A stretch of 5,065 bases of DNA from Candidatus Sumerlaeota bacterium. GTDB taxonomy: Bacteria; Sumerlaeota; Sumerlaeia; MWCT01. The number at the start of each line of letters is the position of its first letter. Position 1 is the stretch's first letter. The stretch is from contig JAPLSR010000227.1 of assembly GCA_026398545.1 (NCBI GenBank), positions 1-5,065 on the forward strand, read 5' to 3'. The notes beneath the pieces are model-generated. The model was not told where the DNA came from. It was given only the letters and a program-made list of their open reading frames with translations, and did no database searches. The position numbers and the translations under genes are program-made. Of this stretch, positions 1 through 5,065 are shown piece by piece.

Positions 1-789
1 GGAATCATAGACCAGGCTTTACTGGTTGATCATGTCGAATACAAAAACCAGCTGCGGCTCTATGAGGAAATCCACTGGATGAAAGGATCGGCAGCCGAGA
101 TGCATGGACCGGCGGTTGCCTCCATCGCCGCAGGCAAGACCGTCGGAGTGGCCCCGCAGGCTGATCTGTATTATATCGCGGAATGGCATGGCCGAATGAC
201 GGGGATAGGCGGCTTTGAGTTCGAACTCACACCTCTCGCACAAGCGATTGACCGGTTGGTCGCGATAAACAAAACACTGCCTCGAGAACGCAGGATCAGG
301 GTTATCTCAATCTCACTGGGTATCAACCCGCGGATGGCGGGATTCGCTCTGGTCAAGCAAGCCATCGCGAATGCTGAGAGGGAAGGCATCTACACAGTTT
401 ACGTGGAGAGCGAACCTTTCACAGGTCTCGGCAGGGAACCCCTCGCTGACCCGGACCGGTTCGATTCCTACTGTCCCGGTCAGCTCTGGGTTCGTTGGTG
501 GAAAAACTATACCACTAATCTGATGGTTCCGATGGACTCCCGTTGCACTGCTGCCCCCAACGGCGGCTCCAGCTATGCCTTTTACCGCTCTGGCGGAGTG
601 AGCTGGACTGTGCCATGGATTGCGGGTCTATACGCGCTCGCATGCCAGGTCAAGCCGGACATTACCCCCAAGGAGTTCTGGGAGGTGGCACGCAAGACAA
701 GCGTCGAGGCGCGCGCCACGCTAAATGGTGCCGATGTAAAGTTCGGTCACATCATCAATCCGCAGGCGCTCCTCGATGCCTTGCGGTGA
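1..789 (+). CDS. Subtilisin-like (S8 family) serine peptidase, 3' part, 5' end beyond the window
   Basis: The frame is open from base 1 to the TGA at 787-789, giving 262 residues of a protein whose start lies upstream; the internal ATG at 79 would drop the catalytic Asp and is not the start. Three subtilase blocks appear in the right order: IIDQALLVDH with Asp4 (the usual IDTG block), MHGPAVASIAAG with His35 (the usual HGTHVAGIIAG block), and GGVSWTVPWIAG with Ser201 (the usual GTSMAxPHVAG block). ISISLG at 102-107 matches the substrate-cleft strand. Where subtilisins have AAGN with the oxyanion-hole Asn, this protein reads VYVESEP (133-139), so that Asn is missing or displaced. I recall related S8 proteins with a similar LADP...PMDSR...FYR...GG-SW pattern, so this may be a divergent subfamily rather than a decayed gene. 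Substrate and location are unknown because the N-terminus, where a signal peptide would sit, is absent. It converges with the tldE-like gene. Confidence 0.85.
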   Translation, partial: GIIDQALLVDHVEYKNQLRLYEEIHWMKGSAAEMHGPAVASIAAGKTVGVAPQADLYYIAEWHGRMTGIGGFEFELTPLAQAIDRLVAINKTLPRERRIRVISISLGINPRMAGFALVKQAIANAEREGIYTVYVESEPFTGLGREPLADPDRFDSYCPGQLWVRWWKNYTTNLMVPMDSRCTAAPNGGSSYAFYRSGGVSWTVPWIAGLYALACQVKPDITPKEFWEVARKTSVEARATLNGADVKFGHIINPQALLDALR

Positions 790-798
790 AGAAGGGAT

Positions 799-851
799 TA
801 AATATCAGGGTTAAGGGTTTCAGAGTTTAAGGGTTTCAGAGTTTAAGGGTT
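799..851 (+). repeat. Left arm of the imperfect inverted repeat around the IVP gene
   Basis: GGGTTTCAGAGTTTAAGGGTT occurs at 815-835 and again at 831-851; either copy matches the reverse complement of 1284-1304 at 20 of 21 positions. The single difference would be a G-U pair in RNA. Extending outward, 824-830 matches less well (5 of 7), and 799-810 (TAAATATCAGGG) resembles the outer end of the right arm with a 2-nt length difference. Confidence 0.7.
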
Positions 852-870
852 TCACAGTTTAAGAGTTTAA
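808..870 (+). repeat. Tandem repeat, 16-bp unit GGGTTTCAGAGTTTAA, three full copies plus partials
   Basis: Full copies lie at 815-830, 831-846 and 847-862; the first two are identical and the third has one change (CAC for CAG). A shortened copy, GGGTTAA, precedes them at 808-814 and the fragment GAGTTTAA follows at 863-870. The array lies directly upstream of the IVP gene. Slippage within it would lengthen or shorten the left arm of the inverted repeat without touching the coding sequence. Confidence 0.85.
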
Positions 871-871
871 A

Positions 872-880
872 AGAGGGGGG
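872..880 (+). promoter_or_regulatory. Ribosome binding site of the IVP gene, deciding a TTG start
   Basis: AGAGGGGGG ends 6 nt before the TTG at 887-889. The six-G run gives a purine-rich Shine-Dalgarno-like stretch. No in-frame ATG lies between it and the conserved FEDL block, so TTG is the best start. Confidence 0.55.
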
Positions 881-886
881 CGTGAT

Positions 887-1285
887 TTGTCGAATCGAGT
901 TGAGAGATTTGAAGATTTGAATGTTTATCAGGAAGCGAGGTTATTAACCGGCAAAGTATATGATATAACAAAAGTTGGGAAGTTTGCAAAAGATTTCGGG
1001 CTTGTTGACTATATACGGCGCGCCGTAGTTTCAATAATGTCAAATATTGCTGAAGGATTTGAGCGGGGCGCAAATAAAGAGTTCATTCAGTATCTTTATT
1101 ATTCAAAGGGTTCCTGCGGCGAAGTCAGGTCTCATCTGAATGTCGCCTTCGGACAAGGTTATATTGATAAACAACAATATGACGACCTATACAACAGATG
1201 TTGTTCCATAAGTTCAATGCTGGCGCATTTCATCAATTATCTCTCAACATCAAAAATAAAAGGCATCAAATTCAAACACGATTAA
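887..1285 (+). CDS. Four-helix-bundle protein of the 23S rRNA intervening-sequence (IVP) family
   Basis: The 132-residue product has the family pattern throughout: RFEDLNVYQEA (7-17), KDFGL (35-39), YIRRAVVSI then SNIAEG (42-57), and KGSCGEVRSHL (74-84). Length is near the usual size of about 115-135 residues. The commonly found Pro in SIPSNIAEG is Met here (SIMSNIAEG). Family members were first seen as the ORF inside intervening sequences of spirochaete and Coxiella 23S rRNA genes. They are also widespread free-standing, and the Avd accessory protein of diversity-generating retroelements has the same fold. The fold forms ring-like oligomers with a basic surface thought to bind nucleic acid, but no general cellular role is established. 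There is no signal peptide or membrane segment. Translation starts at TTG 887, since the alternative GTG at 882 is in another frame. It stops at TAA 1283-1285, touching the right inverted-repeat arm. Its A+T-rich base use differs from its neighbours, consistent with separate origin. Confidence 0.88.
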   Translation: MSNRVERFEDLNVYQEARLLTGKVYDITKVGKFAKDFGLVDYIRRAVVSIMSNIAEGFERGANKEFIQYLYYSKGSCGEVRSHLNVAFGQGYIDKQQYDDLYNRCCSISSMLAHFINYLSTSKIKGIKFKHD

Positions 1286-1315
1286 CCCTTGAACTCTGAA
1301 ACCCTGAAACATTTA
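1284..1315 (-). repeat. Right arm of the imperfect inverted repeat around the IVP gene
   Basis: AACCCTTGAACTCTGAAACCC at 1284-1304 is the reverse complement, with one mismatch, of 815-835 and 831-851. The outer part, 1302-1315, read on the minus strand is TAAATGTTTCAGGG, similar to 799-810. Only one unit is present here against three on the left. The arm overlaps the last two bases of the IVP stop codon and contains the TAA stop of the tldE-like gene (1313-1315). Confidence 0.7.
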
Positions 1316-2605
1316 TATTGTCGATACGCCGGTGAAATGGAAGTCGGCGATGCGCAGGGCGGGGGCGGTGGCGGCGCCGAAGTAGGCGGCAAGACAGCGT
1401 CGCTCCGCGCCGATGGCTTCCACGTTGCTGAAGGCTTCAAGCAGGCTCTGCGTGAAGCGCAGGTTGCGGATGGGCTTCGTCAGGCGTCCGTTTTCTATCA
1501 GAAATGTGCCGTCCTTCGTCATGCCGGTCATGACTGTTGAGACCGGCTCCAAGATGCCCGGGTAGTGGATTTTGGTCACGTAAATGCCGCGCTCAACATT
1601 AGCGATAATTTGTTCTTCCGAAGTCTTGCCCGGCGCCATGAAGAGATTCAGGGCAAAGGGACCCATGGCATTGGGCGCGGGGAGGGCGTGTCCCGTATTC
1701 TTGACGCCCATCTTTGCGGCGGTGCGGGAATCGTGGACAAGTCCTGCCGCTACGCCGTTTTTGATAAAATAAACCTTTTTCTTGGGGACGCCCTCATAAT
1801 CAAACGCCCGCGGCACGCCGTCGGGAGCAAGCCCGTCATCGTAGATGGTAACGCCGCGCGCGGCGACTTTTTTGTCCATGAGTTTGTTCATGAAGGAACG
1901 CTTCTCAATGAATGCCTTTGCGCTGAAGCCCATATAGGCGAGAAATTTCACAATCATTGCCGCCGCATAAGGCGAAAGCACAACTGTCCATTCGCCCGGT
2001 TCGACGGCAAGCGGTTCCCCTTTGTATAAACATTTTTGAATGGCTTCTTCAGCTAGTTGCTCAACTGGCATCTCGTTGATGTCGCTGCCAACCCAGTATG
2101 AATATCCCGAAAATTGCCCATTGGACATGACGAGGTTCAGTTCCGCCGTTGTGGAATGTTGAAGGCTCTTAACGCCGTTTGAATTTGATATATGGAGCAG
2201 GATTGTTTTGGTTGCGAGGGCGCCGGCTGCTTCCATTTTGTGCTGTCTGGCGAGGCGAATGATTTTTTTGACGATTGAGGCGCGCCTTGCCGGGGTGCAT
2301 TTTTCCGTGGCGGGAGAGACGGTCTGAAAATTGATGTGCCTGCCGTGCGGTAATCCGGGAAAGGTTTTATCGGGTTTTTGCGCAAGGGCAATTTTTATCG
2401 CCGTCTGAAAGGCGTCACGCATTGCCCCTGCATTTTCGATGCCGTTCGTTGTGAACGTCCCCTCGCGTCCATCCTTGATAATTCGGATTTGCGCTTCAGA
2501 ACTTTCGCCCGCCATATTCTGATGGATATAATTCTGCGTGAAACGAGTCAGGGCATGTTGGGAGAAAGTTAAAATGTTTTCCCATTCATCGAATAATTTT
2601 CCCAT
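1313..2605 (-). CDS. tldE: TldE/PmbA-type subunit of the TldD-TldE peptidase system
   Basis: The 430-residue product has the normal length and fold order of TldD/PmbA proteins: an N-terminal region with NMAGESSEAQIRI (about 30-42), a middle linker, and the conserved C-terminal domain from about 205 with TVVLSPYAAAMIVKFL (207-222), YDDG (255-258), GVAAGLVHDSRTAAKMG (284-300), GHALP (305-309) and PGILEP...TGMTKDGTFLIENG (349-373). It ends ALRIADFHFTGVSTI, as PmbA-type proteins do. The HExxxH zinc motif of TldD is absent, which places it with TldE, the non-catalytic partner. In E. coli the TldD-TldE heterodimer cleaves unfolded peptides, matures microcin B17 and degrades CcdA. No TldD is in the window. 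The ATG at 2605 is chosen because it has AGAGGTC at the right distance; the in-frame ATG at 2683 would overlap the upstream gene by 68 nt. The product is probably cytoplasmic. The gene is probably co-transcribed with, and translationally coupled to, the acyltransferase gene. Confidence 0.88.
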   Translation of the reverse strand: MGKLFDEWENILTFSQHALTRFTQNYIHQNMAGESSEAQIRIIKDGREGTFTTNGIENAGAMRDAFQTAIKIALAQKPDKTFPGLPHGRHINFQTVSPATEKCTPARRASIVKKIIRLARQHKMEAAGALATKTILLHISNSNGVKSLQHSTTAELNLVMSNGQFSGYSYWVGSDINEMPVEQLAEEAIQKCLYKGEPLAVEPGEWTVVLSPYAAAMIVKFLAYMGFSAKAFIEKRSFMNKLMDKKVAARGVTIYDDGLAPDGVPRAFDYEGVPKKKVYFIKNGVAAGLVHDSRTAAKMGVKNTGHALPAPNAMGPFALNLFMAPGKTSEEQIIANVERGIYVTKIHYPGILEPVSTVMTGMTKDGTFLIENGRLTKPIRNLRFTQSLLEAFSNVEAIGAERRCLAAYFGAATAPALRIADFHFTGVSTI

Positions 2606-2610
2606 GTTTT

Positions 2611-2617
2611 GACCTCT
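2611..2617 (-). promoter_or_regulatory. Ribosome binding site of tldE, overlapping the upstream stop codon
   Basis: On the minus strand AGAGGTC is followed by AAAAC and then the ATG at 2605. The first two bases of this site belong to the TAG stop (2618-2616) of the acyltransferase gene. Terminating ribosomes would therefore sit on the start site of tldE, which argues for translational coupling and settles the tldE start. Confidence 0.7.
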
Positions 2618-3734
2618 ACGTGAGTTTTTTATCATATATGCGATAACGCTTGGAGAGCCGCGCGCCCATATTTTCCGCCGCACGGTTCATGAGGAAATTA
2701 TCCTCCAGCACCCAGCCGAGTTCCGCCTCCGGGTATCCGATGGCGGGCGACGCCTGTGCAATTTTAGCGTAGAAAACGAGGTCAAGACCAGCCTTCCGGT
2801 GTTCCTTGATGACCCCCATTGTTATAATGCGTATGCGGCGAATTTTCCGCCTCCAGTAAAGCGCCTTGAGAATCCCGAAGGGGAATAAGCCTCCATTCAT
2901 CTTTTTCAAGACAAGATTGAAGTCAGGGAGGCAGAGGATAAATCCCACCGGCTCGCCTCTTTGTTCGGCGATGTATATGAGACGGGGGTCTGCAATGGGT
3001 TTCATCTCATGTGCCATGAAGGCAAATTCGGCATCCGTCATGGGGACAAAGCCCCAGTTCTTCTCCCATGCGGAGTTGTAAATGTTCTGGACTGCCCGGA
3101 TTTCCTTTTCAAGATGGTGGAAGTCCAGCTGACGGAGGATGATATCCGAGCGCTCCTGTGCGCGTTGTGCCACCTTGCCGATTCTGTCATGGGAAAACAT
3201 TTCGCTTTCAAGATGGTAACACAAGAGGTCTTTAGCCTTCGAGAATCCCGACCCCTCAATCAACTTCTCATAATAGGGGAAATTGTATGGCATCATGATG
3301 TAGGGCATCTCATCGAAGGCATTGAGGAGGAGCCCGCAGGTTTCGTTTGTGGAGAAGTTCATGGGTCCGCGGAGGGTGTCCATCCCGCTGGAGCGGACAA
3401 ACTCCCCGGCAGTCTGAAAGAGGGCGGATGCCGCCTCTTGCGACTCAATGCAGTCAAAAAATCCAAAAAACCCAACCCTGTCATTATGAAACCTGTTATG
3501 GTTGTGGTTGATATGTGCTGAGATACGCCCAACGATGTGTCCTGCATCCTCCGCAAGAAAGCGCCCGACTTCGGCGTGTTCATGGAAGGGGTGTTTCCCC
3601 GGCGTTAAAAGCCTTTTCTCATCCGCAATCAGGTTTGGCACCCAGAATGGATTTCCCCGATACAGTTCAAAGGGGAAAATGACAAATTGGTGGAGGTCTT
3701 TTTCTGATACAACAGATCGGATTGAGAGCGTCAT
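2616..3734 (-). CDS. Double-GNAT N-acyltransferase, probable bacterial ceramide synthase (YghO/bCerS-like)
   Basis: This 372-residue soluble protein appears to contain two GNAT-like halves. The first has FPFELYRGNPFWVP (20-33), VGRISAH (68-74), GFFGFFD (88-94) and LRGPMNFSTNE (121-131). The second has IYIAEQRGEPVGFI (253-266), the acyl-CoA-loop-like sequence EHRKAGLD (311-318) and the closing block AELGWVLEDNFLMNRAAENMG (within 337-357) then KRYRIYDKKL. I recognise this as the family often annotated as GNAT or YghO-like, to which, as I recall, the Caulobacter ceramide synthase bCerS belongs. That enzyme N-acylates the sphingoid base. The spt-like gene just upstream on the same strand supports this role, although the substrate is inferred from context. 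No convincing Shine-Dalgarno sequence precedes the ATG at 3734, so expression may depend on reinitiation after spt or on an unusual leader. The histidine- and asparagine-rich stretch at 74-84 (HINHNHNRFHN) is notable. Alternatively it could acylate another amine. Confidence 0.7.
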   Translation of the reverse strand: MTLSIRSVVSEKDLHQFVIFPFELYRGNPFWVPNLIADEKRLLTPGKHPFHEHAEVGRFLAEDAGHIVGRISAHINHNHNRFHNDRVGFFGFFDCIESQEAASALFQTAGEFVRSSGMDTLRGPMNFSTNETCGLLLNAFDEMPYIMMPYNFPYYEKLIEGSGFSKAKDLLCYHLESEMFSHDRIGKVAQRAQERSDIILRQLDFHHLEKEIRAVQNIYNSAWEKNWGFVPMTDAEFAFMAHEMKPIADPRLIYIAEQRGEPVGFILCLPDFNLVLKKMNGGLFPFGILKALYWRRKIRRIRIITMGVIKEHRKAGLDLVFYAKIAQASPAIGYPEAELGWVLEDNFLMNRAAENMGARLSKRYRIYDKKLT

Positions 3735-3800
3735 GGTTCAGAAGGTCAGACTTAAAGTTCAGAGATTGATGGGTGGAATTCCAATATCATCCTTCCGCCA
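3735..3800 (-). repeat. spt-acyltransferase spacer with three TTCAGA-type heptamers
   Basis: The 66-nt gap contains, on the plus strand, GTTCAGA (3736-3742), GGTCAGA (3744-3750) and GTTCAGA (3757-3763), with CTTAAA between the last two. The wording resembles the TTCAGAG/TTTAA unit flanking the IVP gene about 2.4 kb away, but is more diverged. A 10-bp palindrome TGGAATTCCA lies at 3774-3783. No terminator-like hairpin with a T run and no good ribosome binding site were seen, so spt and the acyltransferase gene are probably on one transcript. Confidence 0.4.
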
Positions 3801-5021
3801 TCATACGTGTTTTGTCAACAGTCCAAGTTCCTTTGCGCCCTTGTTAATTATCCTGAGTGCCCGGTCAAGCTGCTTATCTGTGTGGGTTGCCATGACGCTT
3901 ATCCTTATGAGCGCCTGATTGGGCGGGACAGCGGGGCTGACTATGGGGTTGACGAATATACCCGCATCGTGCAGATAGCGCCAGAATCTGAAGACGTCCA
4001 TGTTGTCCCCGATGATGAGCGGGATTATGGGTGTTTCGGAGAGACCGGTGTCAAACCCCATGTCCTTGAGGGTGTTCAGCATCTTATATGCATTGTGCCA
4101 GAGTTTCTCACGGCGCTCAGGTTCCTTCTCAATGATATCGATAGACGTAAGGACGGCGGCGGCGCAGGCGGGCGTCGGGCTGGCGCTGAATATCATGGCG
4201 CGTGAGTGGTGTTTCAGGTATTCAATCACAGTGCTTGAGGAGGCGACAAATCCACCAATGGAGGCGAACGATTTGGAAAATGTCCCCATGATGATGTCCA
4301 CCCTGTCCGTCAGTCCAAAGTGGTCGGCTGTGCCATTGCCGCGTTTCCCCAGCACGCCGATGGAGTGGGCATCATCCACCATTACAGCCGCTCCATACCT
4401 CTGTGCCGCCTCGACAATCTGGGGCAGCCTTGCAATATCACCCTCCATGCTGTAAACGCCGTCCACCACGATGAGTTTGCCGCCCGGTTCGCAACCTTTC
4501 AGCTTGCCTTCCAAACTTTCAGGGTTGTTGTGTCCGAATTTGACAATCTTTCCGAACCCGAGGCGGCAGCCATCAATGATGCTTGCATGGTCGCACTTGT
4601 CTATAAAGACGAAATCATCCTTGCCGACAAGGGCTGATATAGTTCCCAGATTGGTCTGGAATCCGGTGGTAAAGACAAGGGCGGACTCCTTGTCGCAGAA
4701 CTGGGCAAGGCGTTCCTCCAGCTTGATGTGGATATCCAGCGTGCCGTTCAGGAAGCGGGAGCCGGCACAGCCGCTTCCATATTTTTCCGTGGCTTCAATG
4801 GCTGCCTTTTTAACGCGCGGGTCATTGGTGAGACCCATATAGCTATTGGAACCGAGCATCAACATACGCTTTTTGCCAATGATGACCTCGGTGTCCTGGG
4901 CGGAACATATCATGCGAAAATATGGATAGAGCCCTGCCCTCTTTGCCTCGAGCGAAGTTGTGAATTTTCTGCATTTGTCAAATATCTGCAGAGTGTTTTC
5001 CTTGCCATCATGTTCTGACAT
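3801..5021 (-). CDS. spt: Serine palmitoyltransferase-like PLP enzyme (alpha-oxoamine synthase family)
   Basis: The 406-residue product is a complete class-II fold PLP enzyme of the alpha-oxoamine synthase family, which joins an amino acid and an acyl thioester with loss of CO2. Visible landmarks are GSNSYMGL (57-64), YGSGCAGSRFLNGT (81-94), DHASIIDG with the cofactor-stacking His145, VDDAHSIG with Asp216 and His219, and GTFSKSFASIGGF with the Schiff-base Lys250. Family members include KBL (glycine), BioF (alanine), HemA (glycine) and Spt (serine). The blocks LYPYFR (31-36), SRFLNGT, IFSASPTPA (277-285) and FVNPIVSPAVPP (356-367) match my memory of Bacteroides-type serine palmitoyltransferases better than KBL or BioF. 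The neighbouring ceramide-synthase-like gene supports this, and no biotin or threonine-catabolism genes are nearby. The product would be cytoplasmic, making 3-keto-sphinganine from serine and palmitoyl-CoA or acyl-ACP. The ATG at 5021 has AAAGG upstream. BioF or KBL activity cannot be excluded by eye. Confidence 0.82.
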   Translation of the reverse strand: MSEHDGKENTLQIFDKCRKFTTSLEAKRAGLYPYFRMICSAQDTEVIIGKKRMLMLGSNSYMGLTNDPRVKKAAIEATEKYGSGCAGSRFLNGTLDIHIKLEERLAQFCDKESALVFTTGFQTNLGTISALVGKDDFVFIDKCDHASIIDGCRLGFGKIVKFGHNNPESLEGKLKGCEPGGKLIVVDGVYSMEGDIARLPQIVEAAQRYGAAVMVDDAHSIGVLGKRGNGTADHFGLTDRVDIIMGTFSKSFASIGGFVASSSTVIEYLKHHSRAMIFSASPTPACAAAVLTSIDIIEKEPERREKLWHNAYKMLNTLKDMGFDTGLSETPIIPLIIGDNMDVFRFWRYLHDAGIFVNPIVSPAVPPNQALIRISVMATHTDKQLDRALRIINKGAKELGLLTKHV

Positions 5022-5030
5022 AATGCGCTG

Positions 5031-5035
5031 CCTTT
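5031..5035 (-). promoter_or_regulatory. Ribosome binding site of spt
   Basis: AAAGG on the minus strand lies 9 nt before the ATG at 5021. It is a modest but well-placed Shine-Dalgarno match and supports that start codon. Confidence 0.5.
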
Positions 5036-5040
5036 CATCG

Positions 5041-5046
5041 ATTATA
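5041..5046 (-). promoter_or_regulatory. Possible -10 box (TATAAT) upstream of spt
   Basis: A perfect TATAAT lies 19 nt before the spt ATG on the minus strand. A -35 box at normal spacing would begin at about 5064, essentially outside the window, so it cannot be tested here. Transcription from this box would start near 5034 and leave a leader of only about 13 nt, which is short and would cut into the AAAGG site, so the match may be chance. Confidence 0.25.
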
Positions 5047-5065
5047 GGTCAAACAAAACGGGTTC

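Larger units (their letters stand above)
799..1315. other. IVP-type cassette: four-helix-bundle gene bounded by imperfect inverted repeats
   Basis: This unit fills the gap between the convergent subtilase and tldE-like genes. Both ends carry related sequence in opposite orientation: the left flank has GGGTTTCAGAGTTTAA repeats, and the right flank, reverse complemented, reads GGGTTTCAGAGTTCAAGGG. The outermost bases also correspond: TAAATATCAGGG at 799-810 against TAAATGTTTCAGGG on the other strand at 1315-1302. The inside is visibly richer in A+T (about 38% G+C over 961-1020) than the genes on either side. The arrangement is that of rRNA intervening sequences, where an IVP gene sits in the loop of a long stem, but here no rRNA is present. 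I see no transposase and no clear target duplication, so mobility is inferred only. Confidence 0.5.

Noticed and set aside
1014..1027. Perfect 14-bp palindrome TACGGCGCGCCGTA inside the IVP gene
   Set aside because: It encodes the family-conserved IRRA segment, and a 14-bp palindrome is not very improbable in 5 kb, so protein constraint and chance explain it.
887..1285. Avd-type accessory gene of a diversity-generating retroelement
   Set aside because: The fold family is shared, but no reverse transcriptase and no template or variable repeat were seen in the window.
799..1315. Intervening sequence within a 23S rRNA gene
   Set aside because: Both sides are clear protein-coding sequence (subtilase and tldE); no rRNA sequence was recognised.
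1565..2029. Plus-strand open frame of 154 codons opposite tldE
   Set aside because: It lies wholly inside a well-conserved gene on the other strand and its product resembles no family I know; it is a shadow frame.
2606..2683. N-terminal extension of the tldE-like gene to the in-frame ATG at 2683
   Set aside because: It would overlap the acyltransferase gene by 68 nt, adds a sequence unlike TldE N-termini, and has no ribosome binding site as good as AGAGGTC before 2605.
2961..3521. Plus-strand open frame of 186 codons opposite the acyltransferase gene
   Set aside because: It is antisense to a gene with clear GNAT motifs and has no recognisable family pattern of its own.
3774..3783. Palindrome TGGAATTCCA as a terminator between spt and the acyltransferase gene
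   Set aside because: The stem is too short, has no loop and is not followed by a T run on the minus strand.
3801..5021. Assignment as BioF (biotin) or Kbl (threonine catabolism)
   Set aside because: These are close relatives and not fully excluded, but the LYPYFR, SRFLNGT and IFSASPTPA blocks and the neighbouring acyltransferase fit Spt better, and no biotin genes or threonine dehydrogenase are nearby.

Overview
The window looks like chromosomal DNA from a Gram-negative, probably environmental bacterium. Composition is moderate by eye, roughly half G+C in the main genes. I cannot name the phylum. The strongest hint of lifestyle is a pair of genes typical of bacterial sphingolipid synthesis, which occurs in Bacteroidota, Caulobacter-like Alphaproteobacteria, Myxococcota/Desulfobacterota-type bacteria and several uncultured groups. 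No rRNA, tRNA, CRISPR array or transposase was seen.

Layout. Positions 1-789 (+) hold the 3' part of a subtilisin-like (S8) serine peptidase cut by the window edge; the three presumed catalytic residues are visible. Positions 799-1315 form a small AT-richer cassette: three 16-bp tandem repeats, a TTG-started gene for a 132-residue four-helix-bundle protein of the 23S rRNA intervening-sequence family, and a right flank that is the reverse complement of the left repeats. The cassette fills the gap between two convergent genes, and its right end coincides with the stop codon of the next gene. Positions 5021-1313 (-) hold three genes read in one direction: a serine palmitoyltransferase-like PLP enzyme (spt), a double-GNAT protein of the YghO / bacterial ceramide synthase type, and a TldE/PmbA homologue.

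How the genes fit together. Spt would condense serine with a fatty acyl thioester to give 3-keto-sphinganine, and the GNAT protein would add the second acyl chain to the amino group. Together they would be the two acyl-joining steps of a bacterial ceramide pathway. The ketone reductase, acyl carrier protein and acyl-activating enzyme are not in this window. The TldE homologue lies 10 nt after the GNAT gene, and its ribosome binding site overlaps the GNAT stop codon, so the two are probably translated together. TldE normally works with the metalloprotease TldD, which is not here. The most noteworthy items are the candidate ceramide-synthase operon with a coupled tldE, and the inverted-repeat-bounded IVP cassette, which resembles a free-standing rRNA intervening sequence outside any rRNA gene.
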